A stretch of 64,000 nt of DNA from Onchocerca lupi. Lineage: Eukaryota > Nematoda > Chromadorea > Rhabditida > Onchocercidae. Where the stretch lies: NCBI GenBank assembly GCA_028564675.1, contig JAOVVO010000421.1, positions 1 to 64,000 on the forward strand. Direction: 5' to 3'. The position numbers and the translations under genes are program-made. The notes under the pieces are model-generated. The model made no database searches, had not been told where the DNA came from, and saw only the letters and a list, made by a program, of their open reading frames with translations. Positions 1 through 13,478 of this stretch are shown one piece after another; the first letter of the stretch is position 1, and each line of letters begins with the position of its first letter.

Positions 1-245
1 AACTTAACAAAGCCATTTAATTTGAAACAAAGAGATATGGTTTTTTACAACTACCAACGATTACAATTTGCTTCCTTTAAAACAAAGAAATCACATTTCT
101 TAATCTTCCTCGCTCATTTCGGCGACAAGTCACGTAAACATCAAAGTTTATAAGTTATCAATGTCGCACAGGAAAAGTGCATTCCAATCTTGCTTACCTT
201 GGATGATAAGTCTTCTGTTAACTCAGTACTGCAATTTATTTTCAG

Positions 246-3200
246 GTTTATTTTGTCCTTTACTTGCCATTGCAAGCTCATTTGGTTTGATCCTATGGAT
301 GGGTTTCTTATACAATGCTGTTGTCAACATTTCACCATTTATCGTCTTTTGTCAGTTTTCATTTCAATCATTTCAAAACGAATTCGTTCATTTCATTTGT
401 GCACATTTTTAACATTAATTTTTTTTTTTTTTAAATTTATAATTTTGTAAATTTTTAACACGAAATTTTAAGCAACTATGCCATTAATGTTTTAATTAAT
501 TGCACTGTGCAGGCAAGATTTTAATTTGTTCATCCTTTCGAGCACTTTAACATATTGAAATGTTATTCTTGTTAAAAAATGATAGAATTGGTTTTGTTTT
601 AATGATAAAATAGAATTATTTTGTTGATAATAATGATAGGTATCGGTGTGGATGATATGTTCATAATGAGTGCAGCTTGGCATCGTACCAATGTTGAACA
701 GGACGTGTCACATCGTTTATCCGAATCACTTGCCGATGCAGCAATTGCAATATCAATAACAACAATTACTGATATGGTACTGCTTTTTCTGTTCATTCCT
801 GCTTCCTTATCACTGATAATATTACTGATATTGAGCAATCGGAAGTAAAGATTTACAAGTGTATTGCGATATTATTAATGAAATTGGTATTTCATTTTGA
901 TTGCTTTTTTTATCTCCAAATAAAGTTTTCTTATCCAAAATCTAATTAAATTCTTCTAAATTAGTGAAAAAAATTAAGAAATAAACATTCACTTGGATTA
1001 GGAAATTTGCTGGAAAATATTGCTGTGAAAAAAAACCTTGGTAGCTTAATTAATGATGAATTACTAATTTAAAGAGTTCGTTTTAATTATATCCGGTATA
1101 CAGGATCCAAATTGCTGGTAATTCTGAAAATGATAATTACAAAGAAGTTGTTACTCTAATTTCTAACTAATAAATTTGTCTATTTATTAACAAGTACAAA
1201 TATCGTAATTAATTTATCAAATCACGACAAAGTTTATCATTTATTTCTTCAGTTGACCTTTGGCATTGGATGTTTAACAACATTACCAAGTGTACAGATG
1301 TTTTGTCTCTACACATTTATGGGTATAACATTCACCTATATTTATCAGTTAACATTTTTCACCTCAATCATGGCATATAGCGGAAAACGAGAAGATGAAG
1401 GATTACATGCGATAACATTAAAGCCAATTATCAGTCAGGATTTAGCCGGTCAGAAAATTTTCTTTGCTTTTTTCTTGTAAAAAAATAAACAAGTTAGATT
1501 GAGATTTGCTTGCAGAGTGATAAGACTTTCTTTTCATTTCTTTTTTTTTTTTTTGCAAAATGACAAAATTCCCTGTTCTGTTTTAGATACTTTATTCAAA
1601 AAAATATTTCTAACGGGTACTGTATCATCAAAATCAAAATCAAAATCGAAAATTTCGACTGATAATACTTCTTCGAAGATATCATCGGAAGTTGCGCAAG
1701 AAATTATGACAAAAAATGAAAAAATGGTGAAAGGCATGAAAACAGCATCAAGCGAAAGAATGCATGAAAAATTCATGAATTCTAAACAAAGCATGAATAA
1801 GGTTAGCATCTTTTTAACTTTTAAATATCGCAAAGGTTATATCATCTTCATATCACACAGTCTTAGCAATAATTCATCAGAAAGTAAAAGCGGTAATTTG
1901 AATTGATAACGATTTTATTGAAACAAAAGATAAGAAAAAGAGAAAGTTTACGACTCAACTGTAATTTATTGATTAAGTAATAGATTTGAATTGATAGCAC
2001 ATGGAAAAAGAACTACTGAACAGTTTTCTGCTTGCGACATAGATCGTAACTTGCATCATATCGCATTTCTTACATGCGGCGTAAGGATGATAGCATATTA
2101 TGTATTTATCGAAAAAAAAAGTAGACATGCTTATTAACTTATGCTAATTTTACGAAAGCAATTCAAAATGACATGAATTTAAATTAAAAAAAAAAAGGAC
2201 TTAAAAAGAAAACCTTTCAAAATATTAGCACCAACAAGTCATTAGATAGTTTATGATATTGTCTGATAAATTCATGCTATCATTAGCACAAAGAAAAGTT
2301 GACGGAAATTTTTTAATTCAAATACTTATTAACCGATAATAGTACAAACGAATAATTTAACATTTTTAGGAACTACCTAAATCGAAACATCGTGAAACAA
2401 TGATTGCGAAAATATTCCGCGAATATTACGGTCCCTTCTTACTTGATGATTTTACCAAAAAAGTTTTCGTCTTCATTTACCTCATTTACATATCATTAGC
2501 AATATTGGGTTGTACGATGTTGAAGGAAGGTCTAAATCCGAAATTTCTTGTTCTGGATTCGTTTTATCTCAGCAAATTTTACATACTGATGGATGAAACA
2601 TTTTGGGAAGAAGGTATGACCAATTAATTAATTTCAAATTGAAAAATTCGACTTACTACTATCCATCAATGCGATGAATTGTGATCTTTTGATAGAAGAA
2701 GTAACAAAGTTGTTATATTCTATCTTAAATTTTCACTCGCCGGAATCAAAAAGCTGAAAGCTGAACTTAAGAAAAGATTACTGAGAAAAAAGATAAACAC
2801 TTGAAAATATGAAATTCATATTTAGTTTTGATTTAATTTCATTTCAAATGTAAAATTGCTTATAACTTATTACTTAGATTTCAGTAAAAAACAAATAGTC
2901 AAGTAATTCAAGTGTACTGTATGCAAGTGTACTGTGTGCAAGAATCAGTGATAAATTAATTGTTGTGATTGTTACGATAGAAATATAGCATATGCGTTGC
3001 TGAAATTTATATTTGTGAGCGTTTTATTGCAAAATCAAAATCAAAAAATTCAAATTTAAATATTACTTAGAGAAATTTGTTAATTTATCGCTATGAGAGA
3101 TTATGGTGATTTCTCATAGATATTTCTGATAAATAGAGTTGAATGACAAGATATGCTTGCTTCTGTCACAGATTCCTACAAGATAATATGCTGTACAAGG

Positions 3201-5664
3201 CTTTACAATTCAGGTCTACAGATGCAAGTTGTGGTAAATTCACCGCCTGATCTGTTTAATCGGAAAGAGAGGAAAGAATTCCAAAATATGCTCGATGATT
3301 TCGAAAATACAGAATATACGATGCGACATAATGCGACAATGATATGGCTTGATGCTTACGAAAGAAAGCTTAAAGAGGATCATGATTTTTCAAAGATTCC
3401 ATTACCAAAAACGTTAGTATTTAGCAAAATGTTTCGGCAATGCTGATAATTTCAATTATTTTGTTAATTTTCTATCAATGAGTAGATTGGCGTTTAAATT
3501 TACAATTATATTATAATCAGTATTATACTGATAAAATATTTTAAAAATTCCGCGAAGAAAAAAAAATCGTTTAATTTCAGAAGTCGAGAATGGTACGAAC
3601 GATGTCGAGAATGGTTGGTATCAGCTGGTGGACGACGTTTATGGGAAAAGGATATGGTTTGGGGTAGAAATGAAAGTGATTCCAAAGTAGGTTTGATTTG
3701 TGGTTGTAACTAATTTTCGGATTCTATCTGTACAAAAGACAAGTTAAAATAGCAGTCATTGATCCTCTGAGATCATTAATTAATTAATGTTGCGATCATT
3801 TGTTCAAAATATTTTTAACTTTGCCAGTCAAATTGCAAATTCCTGTTCCATCGAAAACATTCGTTAATATCCTGTAAACGAAGAATTCTTCAGCTAGTAA
3901 AAAATGCTGTACTTAATAAGTAAGATAATTTAAAGCTACTTTTGACTTTTTCTCACATTTTTAGTCTCGGCCATTTGCAAGTTATTGTGAAATCATAATT
4001 CCATTTAAATTTAAAATTTCAATCAAAGTTTTGTTCAAATGAATTTTTACCTTTGTAGTCCTATAATCACCTGTTTGCTTTTCGTTTTCAACTTGGACTT
4101 CGAAATTATAAAACGCCAACTGATCATATGCGAAGTGCAATATTGATGCGGAAAATTTCTGCCAAATATGCAAAATTTAATATTACAACTTTTCATGAAT
4201 ACTACCCGTTCGCAGATCAGGTATGAATGGACATATTTAAAGCTTTTCTTCTAAACTTTTGCAGAATCTAATTGTATTAAAAATCGGATAATGTAATTTT
4301 AATAGAGAAACTTAAATACAATTATTAGGTTTTATTCAATTATTCATTTAGCATAATTGTTTCCCGGAAATCTTATAACGTATGATAGATTCAATCGTAC
4401 ACGTAGCTTCGAAAATTTTTCATTACTGAAATTAATCTATTAGATTTATTGATTAGTTGGGCAATTAGTGATTTGCATTTTTCTTGGCTTCATTTAACAT
4501 TCACGTATGTTAATATTCCAATTTGAAATTTCGAAAGATAAGAGAAAAAGTTGTAATTGATTGTTTGCAGTATATCGAATTGAAACCAGCATTGATCAGG
4601 AATTGTCTACTGGCAATGCTATCCATGCTTATCGTATCATTTATCATGATACCAAGTTGGATTGCTGCATTTGTTATTGCATTTGCAATCTTTAGCATTG
4701 ATATTGGTTAGTATGGCGAACCGATGTTTTTCTTATAAAAAGAATATTTGAAATTTAAATTCTCTTCTCTAATTTTTCTCTTACATTCAAATTAGATAAT
4801 GATTGGGAAAGTGAAATTATAAAATTTCAAATTTATTTAACAATATATTTAATAAATTTCAGAATACCCTGCAATCCGAATTATTTTATTAGATGATGAA
4901 GTTGAATGGTGGGATGAATCCGTCTCTTTCTACCTTTAAATTTTCTAGGATTGTATCTTTGATAAAAATCAGTTAATCAAGCATTTCTCGACATCTTTTT
5001 AAGGGCTATTCGAGAGAGATGCTAAATCATCGTGATGGAATATAACTTTGAAATTTGTAGGTGTAATTGGTTTCATGACATTTTGGGGTGTACGACTGGA
5101 AAGTGTCTCGATAATAACAGTTATTATGAGTATTGGTTTTGCTGTTGATTTATCAGCACATATCGGTTATGCATATGTGAAATCTGATGGAGATCGACAT
5201 ACAAAAGCAATCAGTGCTTTGGAAACCATCGGATGGCCCGTTTTTCTGGTATTTTCTTTGATTTTTTATTTCATCAGATTTCATTTTTGCATATTTCAAT
5301 TCATAAATGTCATGGTATAATTGGAAATGCGTAATTTTCAAATCGAATTCTCCTCTTCAAACAGAATTAAAATATAAAATTAAAATAATCTATAAAGAAA
5401 TTGACGAGAACAATGCAATATATCTCAATCAATTTTGAGCATAACTCTTCTTAAGTTTGGAAATTGAAGCAAAATAATGTCAGCATGCTTTTCTTCATCA
5501 AATTTCAGGGAGCTTTATCAACAGTACTTGGTATTTTGGTACTTGCAACAGTTCAAGCATACATCGTACAAATTTTTTTCAAAACGGTATTTCTCGTTAT
5601 CATTTTTAGCATGATACATGGTTTAGTATTACTTCCAATATTGCTGACAACTATTGTAAGGTAA
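246..5664 (+). CDS. Patched-related (PTR) sterol-sensing-domain membrane protein, 3' part
   Basis: This is the C-terminal 613 residues of a patched-related protein; the 5' end lies left of the window. Exons: 246-350, 640-776, 1253-1448, 1587-1801, 2370-2613, 3214-3412, 3581-3686, 4059-4220, 4571-4706, 5061-5248 and 5509-5664. All junctions are GT-AG and in frame. The start reads as sterol-sensing-domain helices, then IGVDDMF (TM4 GxxxD-type motif of the Patched/Dispatched/RND family) and FGIGCLTTLPSVQMFCLYT. A Lys/Ser-rich loop (exon 4) and a large extracytoplasmic loop follow, ending HEYYPFADQ. Four to five further membrane helices carry a second GxxxD motif, GFAVD. Family members are plasma-membrane or apical multipass proteins; nematode PTRs are linked to cuticle and molting. 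Substrate is not predictable. The exact PTR paralogue was not assigned. The region 1-245 looks intronic. Confidence 0.92.
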
Positions 5665-5689
5665 CATGAGAATCAGTTCTAAATTAATC

Positions 5690-5695
5690 AATAAA
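5690..5695 (+). terminator. AATAAA poly(A) signal of the patched-related gene
   Basis: A canonical AATAAA lies 25 bases after the TAA stop of the patched-related gene. This supports that stop as the true end of the last exon, although the stop overlaps a possible splice donor (AG/GTAACA). Confidence 0.55.
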
Positions 5696-6407
5696 TGAAG
5701 CCAAAAACAAGTATGACGAGTCATCTCTGAATCGGATAGAGTTAATAGTTTTGCTGATAGAAGTAATAATAGGAAAAACTATCACAACGGTAAGAGGAAA
5801 AGATAAGGGAAAGAACCCAAGAATATAAGATCGACTAGCAATTTACTTAATCATTGTTTACATAGAACCGAAACAGAACTATGGTTACAAGCTTGTTACA
5901 CTATAATCATTTACCTTTTGCATATTTGCAAATTCCCATTTTCAAATTGTGAGAAATTTATGTTTTCTTGTTTGATGTAATATTTGAAAATTTCTGTCCA
6001 TGCGAAACTGTACTGTAGCTCGATTTTCCTACTTCTTCTTTTGTAATGTTGACAAGTATTCAAATTTTCTTGTCATATCTATAATCCCTTTGTATAATAC
6101 TAATGTTATCAAAACGTTTAAGGTAAAAAATAAAATAGTTTTCGGATATACAACATTTACAACCATCAAAATTCCTCGAATTATAAGTTCACAAAGACAA
6201 TTGTGAATGCTATTGCCAAAATAATTATTTAACTTGATATTTTGTGCAAGATTGTAAAAAATTTTTATACATATTGCATTGGAATATAAAGAAAAAAAAT
6301 CAGATGATTAATGGCAACAATTTTACTGAAAAAAATGTGCATCATAGCAATGCATTCCATACTAAACATTCAACAAAATCTTCTTATTACAAAGGCCACT
6401 TAGGATT

Positions 6408-6470
6408 TGAGTGAAGGTATGTACTTTAAAGCTTTCAATACATAATTGTAACCTACCATACCTTCACTCA
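6408..6470. repeat. 14-bp perfect inverted repeat in convergent 3' region
   Basis: TGAGTGAAGGTATG at 6408-6421 is the exact reverse complement of 6457-6470, with a 35-base spacer. It lies between two converging genes and could fold in either 3' transcript. It shows no mobile-element features. Confidence 0.7.
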
Positions 6471-6715
6471 TTACGTGAAGATCATTGATTTAATGTTCCA
6501 TAACATGTCCACCACATCACAGAAGAAAGATTTAATACAAATACTTCCTTCCTCTGAAGTAGGACTTGGAAAACATTAAATAAAAAAAGTATTGACATTA
6601 TCTTGCGAATCATGCAAATATATCTACGGGAATATATAAACGAAAACAAGTGAAGTGATAGATTAATAATTAATGTCCTAATAAGTAGACTATTTCGGAA
6701 CATTCGGGGAAATTG

Positions 6716-8860
6716 CTATCGTTTCAACACTAATGTCACCAATTCGTCTTCCAGACGTCGTAACTTTGATTTTGTCATTGATGAATAGAAAACGGAATAC
6801 CATCGAACATCGATTGAAACCTCAAAAAAAGAAAAAAAAAATTGTAACAACATTGCAATCGAGAAAAATATCCAAAACAACAAATGCTATGTAAACATTT
6901 CCATCGAAAGCACTGTTTAACTGAATCAAAATTGTAAGGAAATTTTTATTAAGATTATAGATTGTAAAAATTAGAGATATAAGATAACCAAAAGATGGTT
7001 GACACGTCATTCCGAATTTGTAAGACAAAATGAGATAGACGTCTCTCTCATCAATCGACAATGAATTAAAAAAAAAAAAGACCTTTGTTATACGAAGAGC
7101 AACTGCAAGACAAACAATAGCGATGGTTTGTGGGCTATGTGAAAGCACCCAATCCGGATTTACATGTGCATCACGCAGTATGATAAATGATATAGCACCA
7201 ATGTTAAAGTTCGTAAATTCATGCGGATACCAGTGCATTAGTGAAGAGATATAATGGAGTAAATACTGAAAAGTAAAATATCAAAATACCAATGAAGAGA
7301 TTCAAAATAAGTATAAGAATTAAAGGATATATATGCAATACAAACTTTCAAAATCTTCCATTATAGCTCCCCCGTCCCATCCAATAAACAGTCATTCTTA
7401 ATAAACTAACACTGAATTTCAGCACACTGAAAATAATTAAATTTTTCATTAGGTTTGTTCCTTCTTGTTTCAATATATACATCTTTTTCTTTTTTCCGTA
7501 AGAAGCTATCACTAAGAAATGGAGCATAACAAAAGTCGTAAAATCGCGTTCAATAGCTTAGAACTATACAACTAAAACAGATTAACATAACGCTAGCGAA
7601 ACATTACTTTATGAGGATTTTCCACAGCTAAACGAAATTTCAATAATCGTAGCACAATATATTCCATCCGTGAAAGACTCGTCCGCAATGTCCATAACTC
7701 GTCATCGATTTGCAGGATCGGTGCCCGAGGATGTAATATGCTCAATGCAAATCTAGTTATGCCCTTAACTTTCGATTAACAATACCTGACAGATAGCAAA
7801 GTGACGTTCAGTTCCATACTGACTGCTAAGATATCCGCATTTTTTATAAGCTAAAGTTAAGACTGCAAAGCCATAGAAAAGATCAAAGTAAAACAGCGGG
7901 TTAAGTAACCTGTAAGCAACATTCACAACATCTCTTGTTTTTACCAGTTCATCTTCTTCTATTTTAGCTGCCAATAGCAGGCATGCTGAAGCGACAGTCT
8001 GCAACAAGAAAATATATAATAAAGATTTCGTAACTTTTGCATTCTTAAATTTCAAACATTGACTTCATAGCAGAATGCTTGGCTGTGAGGAAATTCCAAA
8101 TTCAATTTTAAATTAATCTTTAGAAATTCAAGGACTAAAATTGATCACATCATTCTAGTAAGTAATATAAGTTTCTTTAAATTTCTTTTTCAGCGTAAAG
8201 TCCGTAATTCTGTTCAATTTAAGCCTTGAAGCCGAAATACAGTAAGCATGAGCGATTTAAATGAGTCTAATTCCTAGCTATAAATTCACAAAGCAAAAGA
8301 AAAACACAATTATGATCACACGATCAGTTATTGATCGTCTTTTTCTCCATTATTTTTGCAGATTTATGCTAAAAGCTATTCAGTTTTTCCGTCCGAATTA
8401 GCCTTATTATTTACCTAATCAGAATAATTAATAGAACAAAAATTACATAAGGACACAGTTCAAAAGTACTATTCTTCCTTAATGTCCGATATGTTAAAAT
8501 TGCAGCAGTACATATCGTTGAATTTTTCGCTTCTAACTTGATTCCTGAAATGAAAACACTGCCAAATAGAAAAATATCGCTTTCAGTGTTTCTAGCAAGT
8601 ATATATTTATCTTTGCAAAAATATAGATCAATTTCGGTTCTTGCATTTCATCCTTCTTCGATAGAGTTTTATTGCTATCATGCCCACCCTACCACATCTC
8701 ACAATATGTCAGCATTAAATTTTGTAAGACAGGTATATATATTTGGTAAAAGAATAAAAAATAATTCCGGAAAAATTTTTTTTTTTAATAAATGAAATTA
8801 CTTACCAGCCTCAATAACAAATGCGAAAACCTCCCTTCGATTTGTTGAGCAGTCCATCAT
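6716..8860 (-). CDS. CCNQ: Cyclin Q (FAM58A-like, CDK10 partner)
   Basis: Six exons, 224 aa: 8860-8806, 8544-8447, 7998-7910, 7752-7608, 7265-7083 and 6820-6716 (TAG). The start ATG is one of two tandem ATGs, 38 bases after a candidate acceptor. The N-terminus VFAFVIEAGIKLEAKNSTIC matches the first helix of the cyclin box (human cyclin Q: FIMEAGVKLGMRSIPIATAC). The middle part has LAAKIEEDELVKTRDVVNVA and then DDELWTLRTSLSRMEYIVLR and ENPHKYLLHYISSL, all hallmarks of the cyclin Q/L/K group. The length is close to human cyclin Q (about 248 aa) and there is no cyclin L-type RS tail. Cyclin Q activates CDK10, a kinase with roles in ciliogenesis and ETS2 control in mammals. The gene lies 443 bases downstream of the TBCE stop on the same strand. 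Confidence 0.9.
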
Positions 8861-8897
8861 GAAACAAATACTAAGATTGATCAAACCTTGAAAAAAA

Positions 8898-8900
8898 ACT
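8898..8900 (-). promoter_or_regulatory. Candidate trans-splice acceptor for cyclin Q
   Basis: Read on the minus strand, TTATGTTTCAG ends at 8899 with no coding sequence upstream, 38 bases before the ATG. In nematodes such a lone acceptor near the start usually receives a spliced leader. This assignment is inference. Confidence 0.4.
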
Positions 8901-9303
8901 GAAACATAATTTCAAAATCCACTATTTTAATATTTCTGTTGGCTTATACACCAATAAATAATAAGAAATGGAGATGTAAAGAATGATTTTATTTTCTGAT
9001 ACGATGCAAACAAAAACAATCAACAGTGAGAAAAATTCAAATTTAATCCAATCACACAATCCAAATATTTATAACAATCTCCAGAGTTTGCATATTTCAC
9101 CAATACAAAAATTTATATATAAGTTAACAGAAAATCTCCTGAGTTTCAACTTCTTTGCAAAGAATATATGAAATAACGGCTAAAAAATAACCATGCTTCA
9201 AGGAATAACTAGCTCTCCATCATAGCAAAAGGTCATATTCTTGAATTAGAATTGGTGCAAGCAACGAATAAATAAGGCATATTTTCAAATTAGAATTAAT
9301 GCA

Positions 9304-12300
9304 TCATACAACAGTGGCATAAATAGTATTATCATCAGACAACGAATAAAAATTCAAAGACCGCAACGGTTTATCCAAATTCATCACAAATCCATGATAA
9401 TCATAGACTTGAAGTGAGATCTGAAAAAATTTGACAATATCTACTTTTCTCAGTGTTAATGACGTTGCAAAAGATAACAACTGAACGACGCACACTTTCT
9501 TCTATATAATGCAAGATTAGATCCATGTGAATTCTAAGATGAAAGTAAATTACTAAATCATTAGTCTAGCCAATTTTCTAATGCTGCAGGACCAATGTAG
9601 ATTTGCAATTCTTTTGCAAAAAAAGAAAAAAAAAGCATAACAAAAAAGAACACGTTAATTTCTTGATTTGTGACATCTAACACAACGGTTTCACAGTTAT
9701 GTTTTCTGGGTACTGCTATAACGAAATTTACCTTTCTTGCATCCAGATGAAAAAGTCTGCTTACAATACCGATTAATCTTTGTACAGTGATTGTTCCAGG
9801 AAGTGAACGTTCCATGATTTTTCCTTCGTATGATAACCTTAATTTCAATAAACCCATTCCATCAGAAGACACAGGCGGAAGATCGTTTGGCTTACCATGT
9901 ACTTTGATTAATCTGCATTAAAAATACATAATTATTGCTTAATATCCATGATTTCTCGGCTAATTTATCATTATCAGAAATAAAACATAGATGTTCAACT
10001 CAATGCAACATACAAATGATAGTATAAAACCTAATACGTTTTTGCACTATTAAAAAAAGCCCTCATACTTTTTGTTTCCACGAAAGAAATTTTGAATAAC
10101 TGGCATTTATAAACATGACAACATTATATCTCTTCAACTTTATCTACCTTTCTACAATAGTACGATTTTCTTCCGCCACCGGAGATGCACCAAATTTATT
10201 GAGAAAACGCATTTCTGCGGAATGCCTTTCGACAGAATTTATTTCCGAATTACCCAAGAATTTGAGCTGAGGTATGCTGGCAATAACAATTTCGCGAAGA
10301 TCAATTCCGGAATCAGCACTAAGATTATCAGTATAAGAATAACACAATCTCTCTAGTTTTGGAAATTTTGCTAATTCCGAAATCCACTGCTTCTGAAAAG
10401 AAAAATTTGTGATAAAACTATTCTGAATTTATTAATATATGTTACTCTTACATGTCACTGTTTCTAGCATGCTAAGATGTAAGAAGTTAAACACCAAATA
10501 TATCACAATTCAATATATTTTTTGTAAAATTACGAAAAACAAAGTATAGCCAAAACATAGACACCAAAAATTATTATTTTTTTTCATCAGTTTACAATCG
10601 ATTTCTCCGACTAACAAATACAGTTCGAATACATGGAATTATGTAAGTTGAAAAGATACCAAAAAAAAAAAAAAAAAAAAAAAAAAGAAAAAAAAAATCA
10701 GTATGCCAAAAAAATAAACAATCGAAAAAAAATATTCTAAGTTTTAAAATATATTGTGTGTGTATACTTACTTCGAGGATTCAAAAAAAAAAAAAAAAAA
10801 AAAAAAAAAACTTAACACAAAAAACAGAAATTTAATTATTTTCCAATGAAGACCTAAAATAACAAAATCGTTTAGGCCTTGACCTCTAAATACTTCGAAG
10901 TCTTTTTATTCATAAGATAGAAGGATAATTAAATAAAACTATTATTTATGTTTGACTTCTTTTTTTTAATTCGTGGTTTTGGTTGTATTTTTTTTTTTTT
11001 TTTTTTTTTATTATTGGCACATAAAAACGCAAAATATACTTATTATGTGAAACGGAAATTAATTTTTTCCACACATTTTAACAGTTACGGGATTTAGCAA
11101 AATAATTATTGTTAGTAAAACTGGCTAACATGATTAAAAGAGTTGGTTGATATGATTTTTTGATAGCAGTTCATCCTTCTTTACTCCATAACTCTTTCGT
11201 TCAGGGATTTAATAACATGAAATTATATAACTTTTTCTGAGAACAAATCGTTTACAGACTTACATCTTTTACAGGATTGCCTTTAATGTTGAGTGAAGAT
11301 AATGAATTGAATCTAACGCCATCTGGCATATAGATATGCTGCAAACCGCAATTGGTCAGATTGAGATTTCGAAGACTAAAATTAGATTTACTAACAGCAT
11401 TTAAAAATAAATATATTATATTAAAGATACTGATTGCAATTAGCATAGGAATGGTTATGGTAACAAATAACTACTTCGGTAAGGTCGACAAAACATGAAG
11501 ATTAGCGAAATTGTTAATTGGATTTCCTTCTAAATCAATGCTTTCCAAACTATCACCATATTCACCCGGATCAAAGCATTTCAAATCATTTCGATCCAAA
11601 TGAATTTCTCGCACATGCGGAAAGAAATACATAATCTGTCGAGCCTAAAATTAATTCTGTTTTACGGGAATTAATTGATCGCTGAAGATGCACCCTTTCA
11701 TGATTTATTAAGATAAATATATCACTATTTAATATAATACTTGAAAATACTAAAATATCTAAAAAAATTACCATGTCTATGCTGTACACGGATAAAGTGA
11801 TCCAAAACACTGATACTTTCAATAATAATTAGCTTAATCAAATCCCAATAGAAATAATACCGTGCTTTCGTCAATATGACATTCACCGAGTGCTAATGTA
11901 CTGATTGGAGCTGATACCACCTGTTTATCAACGACTGATTTCATTTCTCTCTCCATATAATTGTGCCTGCAAATTTTAATCAGCAATATATAATTCTTTG
12001 GCTCAAAAATAATGAACATATTAACATTCTCTACCGAAATAATTCGGATGAAGTTGTGAAAAAAATGAAAAAAAAATCCTTTTTTTGCCGAATTTCAGCC
12101 TTATTTTGAAAGCCTAACTTCGTCATATATAACGATATTTCCTATTATGGCTTTGATTATTATTTCACTAATAAATGATATAACTCGCTGTTCTGAATTT
12201 TTTTCACATTCTAGTGTTGCTATGTATCTCCAGAACATATTCTTCCAATCGTATTTATGAAGAGTTAGGTATTCTTGCACTAATTAATACCAAACATGGA

Positions 12301-13478
12301 TTCACAGATATGAAATTACCAGTATACATCATTAATTTAAAGAAAACGCAGCATATCCGAGAAATATTATTTATTGTGGCAGTCAAAGAAGAACGAAAAA
12401 ATGTTATAACCTTATTCTGGAAATAGGAATCAAGTTTTGAAAATAACCCTGCAATAAGGAAGCGCAATGACGGGAAGAAGCACAGAATATCCAACAAATT
12501 ACACCATTTTGATAATAAATTGTTGTAAAGGTTAAGTTCGGTACAATAGATGAAAAGTGCACAACTGGTTGGTGGAGCTCTTGCAACTTTCATGTTATCT
12601 ACCGCTATAACTCGTAATTCCCATAGATTGCTGTAAAAAATGTTATAACAAGGAAATAATCCATATTTTGTATAAAAGTCCACTTCTATCTAAAAAAATA
12701 GAATTCTCTATAGGCTTTATTTAAACTTGTTGAAACATGCTTTGTCATTAAATCAACATGTTTTCAGAGTGCAATCTAATGAAACAAGATTCGATTACAA
12801 GCGAACTTCTGTAAAATAAATCATCTTCTTTGCGAACTCATACACTCATGTCACAACTATCTTTATCTCTTTCATTTTTCTCTCATTAAAAAGCTTTTTA
12901 GACAACATTAAATCAAACTTTTGCTTCTTGTATATTTTCGCCATATTTACAAGATCCACATTTTTCGATCCAAAGTCAACTTTATCAAATTGCTTGTAAT
13001 TGATATATCTGTTGTTCATCTCTTCTAGCAAATTTTTTCCTGTGTTAACTACGTTAGATCGAATAAATGAGCCACTCTTCGCAGAGCTGCAAAATTTTTT
13101 TGAATACAACTTCTGCATTACATCTTCTTTATAATTAGAACTGCTTTCTTCTTGCATCCGCAGGAGTGTAATGCTTGAAGTCGAAATACATGGAATACAA
13201 GCAAATTCCAAGCATAATTTAATTTTTTAGATATATAAATGCAAGCATTCAGTATGAGGAAAAAATACTCAAGTAACGAATGGATTTAAATTTCAAAAAA
13301 TAACGAACTTTGCTTGAAAATATCGTTTCCCTTTCAGGAAACCATCGTGTTTTCCGCGTTCAGGATTGTCCCAGTCAATACCAATCCATTCTCCATCATA
13401 CCCTTCAACATTACCAATATACTTTATTGTCCCACGATTACCGCCAACTTCAACTCGATCACCAACAATGAGCATCAT
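9304..13478 (-). CDS. tbce: Tubulin-folding cofactor E (TBCE)
   Basis: Nine exons, 483 aa: 13478-13309, 13086-12919, 12630-12448, 11966-11861, 11644-11475, 11375-11264, 10392-10148, 9912-9732 and 9420-9304. The N-terminus is a CAP-Gly domain (GDRVEVGGNRGTIKYIGNV, GIDWDNPERGKHDG, GSFIRSNVV). The GKHDG form of the groove motif is also seen in human TBCE. Leucine-rich repeats follow (for example IDLEGNPINNFANL, LRNLNLTNCGL, LNIKGNP), then a C-terminal ubiquitin-like domain (LKLRLSYEGKIMERSLPGTI, LRSLNFYSLSDDN). This three-domain order is diagnostic of TBCE, which binds alpha-tubulin and works with the other cofactors in heterodimer assembly and disassembly. Human TBCE is 527 aa, so this is full length. 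Either of two tandem ATGs could start translation. It shares its strand with AP-1 sigma (upstream) and cyclin Q (downstream). Confidence 0.94.
10661..11009. repeat. Cluster of long A/T homopolymers in a TBCE intron
   Basis: The intron between TBCE exons 6 and 7 holds an A26 run (10661-10686), an A28 run (10783-10810) and a T run near 10988-11009. Such tracts are prone to length variation and assembly error. Confidence 0.75.

Larger units (their letters stand above)
5665..6715. other. Convergent intergenic region
   Basis: About 1.05 kb between the 3' ends of the patched-related gene (+) and the cyclin gene (-). Short ORFs here are AT-rich and lack family features. A 14-bp inverted repeat at 6408-6470 is listed separately. 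No RNA gene was recognised. Confidence 0.6.

Noticed and set aside
6822..7082. Read-through of cyclin Q exon 5 into a longer frame
   Set aside because: The continuation after the 7083 donor is a poly-Phe/intron-like translation; splicing to 6820 gives a proper cyclin C-terminus.
8983..9171. 62-codon plus-strand ORF between TBCE and cyclin Q
   Set aside because: Asn/Lys-rich translation of AT-rich spacer on the opposite strand; no supporting signals.
12214..12426. Plus-strand 70-codon ORF
   Set aside because: It is antisense to a TBCE intron and has no family resemblance or splice partners.
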